This document shows, in pieces, positions 57,390 to 64,000 of a stretch of 64,000 bases of DNA. The position numbers and the translations under genes were made by a program. How positions within the stretch are numbered: the first letter of the stretch is position 1; each line of letters starts with the position of its first letter. The DNA is from Xenopus tropicalis (lineage: Eukaryota; Chordata; Amphibia; Anura; Pipidae): positions 201,178,713-201,242,712 of the forward strand of contig NC_030677.2 in the NCBI RefSeq assembly GCF_000004195.4, written 5' to 3'. The notes under the pieces are model-generated. The model was given only the letters and a program-made list of their open reading frames with translations. It made no database searches and was not told where the DNA came from.

Positions 57390-57700
57390 TAGGGTTGCCA
57401 CCTCTGCTGGCGTTTGTCACTGGACAGGGGATGGGCAGTGACATCATGGGGGTGGAGAAGAGGCAGGGCTGTGACATGACGGGGGTGAGGAAGAGGCGGG
57501 GCTGTGACATGACGGGGGTGAGGAAGAGGTGGGGCTGTGATGTCACTGGGTGGGCAAGAGGCGGGCCATGACGTCACTGGGTGGGGCTATAATGCAGAGA
57601 TCAGCAATTGCCCGAATGGCCACACCAATCTCAGTGAATCCTGCCTGGTTTTCCTAATTTGGAAAACCAGGGAGGAGGTTTCGACCCGGTGGCAACCCTA
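57390..57700. mobile_element. hAT-like MITE with perfect 8-bp duplication and 33-bp internal repeats
   Basis: TAGGGTTGCCACCTCTG and CGGTGGCAACCCTA are the termini, flanked by AGAGATGC on both sides (57382-57389, 57701-57708). Inside, GGGGGTGAGGAAGAGGCGGG with GCTGTGACATGAC repeats about three times at 33-bp spacing. The interior also carries TGCCTGGTTTTCC and GGAAAACCAGG. It is non-coding. Confidence 0.85.
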
Positions 57701-57708
57701 AGAGATGC

Positions 57709-58017
57709 ACTTTGGGTATTTTTTTAAAAGTAGTCGCTGGTCTTTCCTCAACTACTGGGTTTACAAGCGGAAGGGATTGACATACAAGAGATTGTACAGG
57801 GCTGCAGAGTACACTACAGGTATTCTGTATTATGATTTAGTGTCTGTGATAGACTTTCCTTATCTTTTAAGGGGAAATCATTGTGCTCCTTTGATATTAA
57901 AAATCAGTAACGTGCTAGAAAAGCCAAGGCCCAAGCATAGAGCATCTACAGTTATCCGTCATAAGGGAACATCCAATAAACAATTTCACTGCTTAAACAT
58001 GGCTATTTTATAGCCAC
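57709..58017. other. Unclassified
   Basis: A 102-codon plus frame (57705-58013) starts in the target duplication. There is no family resemblance or splice context. Confidence 0.35.
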
Positions 58018-58422
58018 TTCCTATTTGTAGCAAGTTTTGCAATTGGTCTTCATTATTATTTTTTAATTATTTGCCTTCCTCTACATCTTTCCAGCTTTAA
58101 ATGGGGGTCACTGACCCCGGCAGCCAAAACAAACTATTGCTCTGTGAGGCTACAATTTTATCGTTCTTGTTACTTCTCATTCCTTATCTTTCTATTCAGC
58201 CCCAATTCCTATTCATATTCCTGTCTCTCATTCAAACCACTGCCTGGTTGCTAAGGTAAACAAGACCCTAGCAACCAGATAGCTGCTGAAATTCCAAACT
58301 GGAGAGCTGCTAAACAGAAAGTGAAATAACTGAAAAACAATAAAATGAAAACCAGTTGCAAATTGTCTCAGAATACGAATGTCATCCAAAAAGTTCATTT
58401 CAAAGTGAACAACCCCTTTTAA
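58018..58422. mobile_element. TTAA-type repeat, near-complete
   Basis: GCAATTGGTCTTCATTATT, AAATGGGGGTCACTGACCCC, TGCTCTGTGAGGCTACAA, GGTTGCTAAGGTAAACAAG and AAAGTGAACAACCCCTTTTAA follow the order of a very abundant Xenopus element. Its terminal TTAA (58419-58422) is intact on the right, and the left tip is shortened. Confidence 0.75.
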
Positions 58423-58870
58423 CCTTACACACCTTGTAAAGAATAAAGTTGCGCCAATGACTGTGAGAGGTGCAGTTCAGCCGCATACCAACCTTATTAG
58501 GTATTTAGGTGAATACACTTGTCAGCGGAGCTTTTTCATCAGATAACATCTTTTTATTTCAATGAAAAACAGCTTGTCTGTAACCTTAACAGATAGAACC
58601 CCCCTCTTTACTGATGGTGCCTTTGATAATCGCTTCTGAACTCGGCATTCAAAGGGCAAGTGTCTCTTATTTCTGGCCAGAAGGAGATTTACAAGCAGTT
58701 GATGGTTGTTCTATTATTGCACAATTATTTGTACCACTCATAACATAAGCTGAGCAAAGACTGATGTCAATGAAAGGGTTTCTACATCTTTTTTCCTACG
58801 TTCATTGTAGCTGTATTCATGACTCCAGAAAGCCCAGCTATTTTTTTTTACTACAAATAGGTTATTTGGC

Positions 58871-58872
<2 letters not shown>
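58423..58872. other. No recognised gene
   Basis: Nothing supportable was seen. Confidence 0.4.

Positions 58873-58930
<58 letters not shown>
58873..58930. repeat. (TA)n microsatellite, left part
   Basis: A pure TA run directly abuts the Tc1-like transposon. The same run continues after it at about 60537-60570, so the transposon sits within one microsatellite. The Tyr-Ile repeat frames here are by-products. Confidence 0.95.
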
Positions 58931-58933
<3 letters not shown>

Positions 58934-60533
58934 TGGCTTGCAAAAGTATTCGGCCCCCTTGAACTTTTCCACATTTTGTCACATTACAGCCACAAACATG
59001 AATCAATTTTATTGGAATTCCACGTGAAAGACCAATACAAAGTGGTGTACACGTGAGAAGTGGAAGGAAAATCATACATGATTCCAAACATTTTTTACAA
59101 ATAAATAAGTGCAAAGTGGGCTGTGCGTAATTATTCAGCCCCCTGAGTCAATACTTTGTAGAACCACCTTTTGCTGCAATTCCAGCTGCCAGGCTTTTAG
59201 GGTATGTCTCTACCAGCTTTGCCCATCTACAGACTGAAATCCTTGCCCATTCTTCTTTGCAAAACAGCTCCAGCTCAGTCAGATTAGATGGACAGCGTTT
59301 GTGAACAGCAGTTTTCAGATCTTGCCACAGATTCTCCATTGGATTTAGATCTGGACTTTGACTGGGCCATTCTAACACATGGATATGTTTTGTTTTAAAC
59401 CATTCCATTGTTGCCCTGGCTTTATGTTTAGGGTCGTTGTCCTGCTGGAAGGTGAACCTCCGCCCCAGTCTCAAGTCTTTTGCAGACTCCGAGAGGTTTT
59501 CTTCCAAGATTGCCCTGTATTTGGCTCCATCCATCTTCCCATCAACTCTGACCAGCTTCCCTGTCCCTGCTGAAGAGAAGCCCCCCCAGAGCATGATGCT
59601 GCCACCACCATATGTGACAGTGGGGATGGTGTGTTCAGAGTGATGTGCAGTGTTCGTTTTCCACCACACATAGCGTTTTGGATTTTGGCCAAAAAGTTCC
59701 ATTTTGGTCTCATCTGACCAGAGCACCTTCTTCCACATGTTTGCTGTGTCCCCCACATGGCTTGTGGCAAACTGCAAACGGGACTTATTATGGTTTTCTG
59801 TTAACAATGGCTTTCTTCTTGCCACTCTTCCATAAAGGCCAACTTTGTGCAGTGCACGACTAATAGTTGCCCTATGGACAGATTCCCCCAGCTGAGCTGT
59901 AGATCTCTGCAGCTCCCCCAGAGTCACCATGGGCCTCTTGGCTGCATTTCTGATCAGCGCTCTCCTTGTTCGGCCTGTGAGTTTAGGGGGACGGCCTTGT
60001 CTTGGTAGGTTTACAGTTGTGCCATACTCCTTCCATTTCTGAATGATCAGTGGAACAGTGCTCCATGGGATGTTCAAGGCTTTGGAAATCTATTTGTAGC
60101 CTAAGCCTGCTTTAAATTTCTCAATAACTTTATCCCTGACCTGTCTGGTGTGTTCTTTGGACTTCATGGTGTTGTTGCTCCCAATATTCTCTTAGACAAC
60201 CTATGAGGCCGTCACAGAGCAGCTGTATTTGTACTGACATTAGATTACACACAGGTGCACTCTATTTAGTCATTAGCACTCATCAGGCAATGTCTATGGG
60301 CAACTGACTGCACTCAGACCAAAGGGGGCTGAATAATTACGCACACCCCACTTTGCAGTTATTTATTTGAAAAAAATGTTTGGAATCATGTATGATTTTC
60401 GTTCTACTTCTCACAAGTACACCACTTTGTATTGGGCTTTCACGTGGAATTCCAATAAAATTGATTCATGTTTGTGGCTGTAATGTGACAAAATGTGGAA
60501 AAGTTCATGGGGGCCGAATACTTTTGCAAGCCA

Positions 60534-60536
<3 letters not shown>
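58931..60536 (-). mobile_element. Tc1-like transposon, full length (about 1.6 kb)
   Basis: It starts CAGTGGCTTGCAAAAGTATT and ends with the exact complement, flanked by TA. The terminal inverted repeats are about 214 bp each (58931-59144 and 60323-60536). They differ at about nine positions by my reading, so the copy is fairly young. The size, the TA target and the single transposase gene on the minus strand fit the Tc1 branch of Tc1/mariner. Confidence 0.93.
59148..60167 (-). pseudogene. Tc1-like transposase, one nonsense codon
   Basis: Transposases of this family cut and paste at TA sites as DDE enzymes. Starting from the ATG at 60165-60167, the frame is 339 codons, a normal length for the family. 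It contains MKSKEHTRQVRDKV at the N-terminus, a helix-turn-helix region, the AT-hook-like RQGRPPKLTGRTRR, and the catalytic residues D152 (WSDETKMELFGQ), D243 (FQQDNDPKHKA) and E278 (SPDLNPMENLWQDLK). The last two are 34 residues apart, giving DD34E. Codon 26 is TAG (60090-60092), and no other break was seen. A shorter product could start at the downstream Met31, which would lose part of the first DNA-binding helix. Confidence 0.92.

Positions 60537-60571
<35 letters not shown>
60537..60571. repeat. (TA)n microsatellite, right part
   Basis: The continuation of the TA run interrupted by the Tc1-like transposon. Confidence 0.9.
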
Positions 60572-60572
<1 letters not shown>

Positions 60573-60632
60573 TTTTATTAATTTGGTGTTTTTTTGCTTC
60601 AGAAACACTACTATAGTTTATATAAACAAGCT

Positions 60633-60785
60633 GCCACGGGGGCAGCCATTCAAGCTGAGAAAAGGTACAGATTACATAGCAGATAACAGATATACTGTAG
60701 TAAGCTCTGTAGAATACAACAGGATTTTATCTGTTATCTGCTATGTAACCTGTGCCTTTTCTCTTTTGAATGGCTGCCCCCATGG
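60633..60785. mobile_element. Foldback MITE, about 150 bp
   Basis: Left arm (CCACGGGGGCAGCCATTCAA to GCAGATAACAGAT) and right arm (ATCTGTTATCTGCTATGTAA to TGAATGGCTGCCCCCATGG) are near-complementary around a loop of about 35 bases. I recognise it as a common Xenopus hairpin repeat. It is non-coding. Confidence 0.7.
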
Positions 60786-60871
60786 CTACACAGCAGATAA
60801 GAAATATGGATAAGACCTGCATCCGAAAATTCTACCCACAACCCGTAGGGAATTATAATCATATAATTCAC

Positions 60872-61719
60872 ACTTTTTTCTCTGTAATAATAAAACAGTA
60901 CCTGTACTTGATCCCAACTAAGATATAATTACCCCTTATTGGGGCAGAACAGTCCTATTGGGTTTATTTCATGGTTAAATGATTCCCTTTTCTCTGTAAT
61001 AATAAAACAGTACCTGTACTTGATCCCAACTAAGATATAATTACCCCTTATTGGGGCAGAACAGCCCTATTGGGTTTATTTCATGGTTAAATGATTCCCT
61101 TTTCTCTGTAATAATAAAACAGTACCTGTACTTGATCCCAACTAAGATATAATTACCCCTTATTGGGGGCAGAACAGCCCTATTGGGTTTATTTCATGGT
61201 TAAATGATTCCCTTTTCTCTGTAATAATAAAACAGTACCTGTACTTGATCCCAACTAAGATATAATTACCCCTTATTGGGGGCAGAACAGCCCTATTGGG
61301 TTTATTTCATGGTTAAATGATTCCCTTTTCTCTGTAATAATAAAACAGTACCTGTAATTGATCCCAACTAAGATATAATTACCCCTTATTGGGGGCAGAA
61401 CAGCCCTATTGGGTTTATTTCATGGTTAAATGATTCCCTTTTCTCTGTAATAATAAAACAGTACCTGTAATTGATCCCAACTAAGATATAATTACCCCTT
61501 ATTGGGGGCAGAACAGTCCTATTGGGTTTATTTAATGGTTAAATGATTCCCTTTTCTCTGTAATAATAAAACAGTACCTGTACTTGATCCCAACTAAGAT
61601 ATAATTATAATTATTGCAAGCAAAACAATCCTGCTGGGGTTATTTAATGGTTTATCCATTTTCTAGTAGACTTAAGGTATGGGGATCCCGAGCATTCTGG
61701 GTAATGGGTCCCATACCTG
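60872..61719. mobile_element. TA-type MITE with 113-bp satellite, copy H (7 units, left end missing)
   Basis: It begins abruptly inside a unit (CTTTTTTCTCTGTAATAAT) and continues through seven forward units. It ends GTAATGGGTCCCATACCTG followed by TA. Two consecutive units share the private variant CTGTAATTGATCCC, evidence of pairwise duplication. Confidence 0.9.
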
Positions 61720-62177
61720 TACTGGGAAGCCTATACATTCAGCAACTGGATACAAATACACTAAATATAATAAAATAAGCAGCAGCAGCCAAATCAGAGA
61801 CCTTTCAGTTACACAGATACTTCCCTTTCTAATATACAGATAGTGAATACCCTGCTAGGGGTTTATGTGTGTTATCCGCCCGTATCCACACGCGTGCACG
61901 AGAGCTGTTGGTTGATACCCAACACATTATCATCTCTGGGAAGCAGATGTTTTGGCTTGGGAGTGCAATCTGTGCGTGACCCTGAATAGCGAGAGGGCTG
62001 TATGTGTTATGTTCATGTACAGTATTCCGTAATGGTAAATATTGCCCCAACAACACGTGTTTTCAAGCAAACTTTAAGCAATGCATTACTGTGCAATTGG
62101 CAGTCGTACGCACGCAGAGCCCTGCCATTGTGTTGCACTAACCTGAGACTTTCTACTGTATGTTACCTTAGAACTTG
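61720..62177. other. No recognised gene
   Basis: Nothing supportable was seen. Confidence 0.4.
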
Positions 62178-62180
62178 TTG

Positions 62181-62373
62181 GGGTGAAGACACACGGAGCT
62201 ACTAGTAGCAGCTACTTGTCAGGGCTACAGACAATGCTGATCATTTACTGATAATTGTCTCTATGTGTGTGTTAGCAGAGGCAATTCTTAGTGTTATCTA
62301 TGGCAGGGGATTTTGTGGTGTTTAGTAGCCAAGACAAGTAGCTGCTACTAAGTAGCTCTGTGTGTCTTCACTC
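62181..62373. mobile_element. Harbinger-like MITE with TTG duplication
   Basis: GGGTGAAGACACACGGAGC with TACTAGTAGCAGCTACTTGTC, and its inverted partner ending AGCTCTGTGTGTCTTCACTC, bound a 193-bp non-coding element. The flanking TTG (62178-62180 and 62374-62376) fits a 3-bp target duplication. Confidence 0.75.
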
Positions 62374-62457
62374 TTGCGGGTCGGATTAGATCTGCTAAAG
62401 AGGGTACGGTTAATGGCATGACTTTAGGAAAATTATGGCTTGGGGCTGCCTCTTTTA

Positions 62458-62641
62458 GGGCGAAGACACATGGGGAGATTAGTCGGCGCGACTTTTAATT
62501 AACCCAGTCGCGGCGGCAACGTTTCGCCCATAGAGTATTGTGTTGCTGTGACAAATCGTGCGCACATTTCCGTCGAGCGGATTACTCGCCGCGACTTTTT
62601 AAAAAATTGCGGGCAACTAATCGCCCTGTGTGTCTTCGCCC
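62458..62641. mobile_element. Harbinger-like MITE with TTA duplication
   Basis: GGGCGAAGACACATGGGGAG and CGCCCTGTGTGTCTTCGCCC are inverted termini, with TTA at 62455-62457 and 62642-62644. It is CpG-rich inside (GTCGGCGCGACTTTT, CTCGCCGCGACTTTTT) and non-coding. It shares the GAAGACACA terminal core with the element 84 bases upstream. Confidence 0.78.
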
Positions 62642-62644
62642 TTA

Positions 62645-63846
62645 AGTGTTGAATTCAAAGTGCCTGCACAGTGGGAAAAGTGCAAAAAAATGCCAAGTTT
62701 CATGCATTTTGCACACTGTAGGACATCTAAAATGGGGCCTATTGTCTTCATAGGGCTACTATAGCAGGATATCTTCCCCTGGAATTAAGTACTGGCAGAG
62801 CTGCCATCAGAAATTATGAGGCTCCATATTACTTAGTTGCCAGAACCTTCCCCCTAAAGTGGCCCAGGTTATTAACCCAATGTGTTCCCTAGGGATGGGC
62901 CCTATGTAGACTAAATAAATGCTCCCAACCTGTGTCTGCCCCAGTTACTTTGATGCAACCCACCCCCCAATACAACTAAACTCTGGGGAGTTCCATTGAT
63001 GACCCACTCTCCTGACCAGGACCCTAGTGACATGCTATGGACATGGGCTCCAAGACCACTTCCTTTTACTTTTCTTGCAATGGGATTATATCACAATAGG
63101 AGGCATATGGGGCAGTGGGAAGCAGCCATCCAACCAGACAACGGCTTCTTAGTCCAAGCCAAAACTGCATTCTGCAGATGGAAAATAAATATACATGTAC
63201 TTGTTACTATTTCTTGTTAATATAGGGGAATCTGTTCTGAGTGGCCTGGGGGAAATCGACTCCTAGTGTGGCAGTGGGGGGCTGCAGTTTTGGGGGTCAC
63301 AATGTGGGAAACCAGAGCTAGGTGAGTAAGAGAGAGCAGTTTGGAATGACAAGATTTAATAAGTACTACATAACTATATGTAAGAATAAGTAAACCATAT
63401 TTTTCTAAAAATGTCTAAAATGACTATGAACAGCCACTAGAATAACATTCCTTTCTCCCCACATCCAGATTTATTTTATTTCTCTATTACAGCCAGTTCA
63501 ACTGCAGCTCTTTTACTGACTTCCTCAACGAGTGTGAAGCTCCGCCCCTTTCTGCTTTTGTAGGCACTTCTTCCCTCTCCAATTACGATGACCCCATAGA
63601 GGCGCCTACTTCACATGCCTAGTTGATTTTAATTGGAGTAGAGCCAGTGACCATACCCAGTAGGCACCTCTTTGAGGTGTACATAGTTGGAGATAGAAGG
63701 AGGGCACAGAAAGCAAAAGGAGGTGGAGCTTCATGCTAGACAAGGAAGTCAGTAAAAGAGCTACAATTCAGCTGCTTGTAATTCAGAAGCAAAAGGAATC
63801 TGCATGCATGAAGAAAGTTATGTTATTCTGGGGGCTGTTTAGAGTA
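62645..63846. other. No recognised gene
   Basis: A weak inverted pair (GACTTCCTCAACGAGTGTGAAG near 63519 and GACAAGGAAGTCAGTAAAAGAG near 63740, with CAACTGCAGCTCTTTTACTG) suggests a foldback element at roughly 63495-63775. No coding signal was seen. Confidence 0.4.
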
Positions 63847-64000
63847 CAGGTATGGAACCCGGTATCCGGAAACCCATTATCCAGAAAGTTCCAAATTACT
63901 GAAAGGCCATAAATATTATTCAATATTTAAATGATTTTTAGCAGACTTAAGGTATGGAGATGCAAATTACAGAAAGATCCCTTATCCGGAAAACCCCAGG
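63847..64000. mobile_element. TA-type MITE, copy J: no satellite, cut by window end
   Basis: TA-CAGGTATGGAACCCGGTATCC starts the family's terminus. The two unique arms are joined directly (CAATATTTAAATGATTTTTAG) without any 113-bp unit. It runs off the window at CCGGAAAACCCCAGG. This is the unexpanded form of copies A-H. Confidence 0.85.

Noticed and set aside
58738..59114. Tyr-Ile repeat frames
   Set aside because: They translate the (TA)n microsatellite.
1..64000. tRNA, rRNA or snRNA genes
   Set aside because: I looked for tRNA box A/B pairs, 5S and snRNA signatures and saw none. Weak GGTTTGATT-like words had no matching partner boxes.

Overview
This is vertebrate nuclear DNA, almost certainly from a Xenopus frog and most like X. 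tropicalis. That call rests on recognising many Xenopus dispersed repeat families by eye: TTAA-flanked non-autonomous elements, hAT-like MITEs, CR1 and L2 LINE ends, a Tc1-like transposon, and a MITE carrying 113-bp internal tandem repeats. No alignment was run. No complete cellular gene is present. The window looks like intronic or intergenic DNA with a very high repeat load. Prokaryotic features (operons, Shine-Dalgarno sites, CRISPR) do not apply.

Layout. 1-7.5 kb: a 44-bp minisatellite, hAT-like MITEs, an L2 end, and two candidate minus-strand host exons (1673-2004, 5031-5156). 7.5-12 kb: the first 113-bp array MITE, a TTAA element and a Harbinger-like MITE. 12.7-29.2 kb: a minisatellite belt with units of 82, 239 (duplication), 113, 62, 130, 82 again and 28 bp, the last abutting a CR1 LINE 3' end. 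29-38 kb: an L1-like insertion, more 113-bp arrays, a 125-bp array, and three tandem L2 3' ends nested in a TTAA element. 38-47 kb: sparser DNA with a CpG-rich patch, TTAA elements and the largest 113-bp array. 47.7-48.8 kb: a 34-bp minisatellite that is open in all three minus-strand frames, next to an inverted pair of ZNF143/Staf-like motifs. 50-52 kb: a composite MITE split by an L2 LINE. 53-58 kb: G-rich minisatellites and hAT MITEs. 58.9-60.5 kb: a full-length Tc1-like transposon with one nonsense codon. 60.6-64 kb: a further 113-bp array, two Harbinger-like MITEs, and an array-free copy of the 113-bp MITE at the window edge.

The main theme is repeated internal tandem expansion inside short non-autonomous DNA transposons of several superfamilies. 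The only nearly intact protein-coding unit is the Tc1-like transposase. Long open frames elsewhere are mostly by-products of tandem repeats whose unit length is not a multiple of three. I found no convincing evidence of a new enzymatic or defence system.
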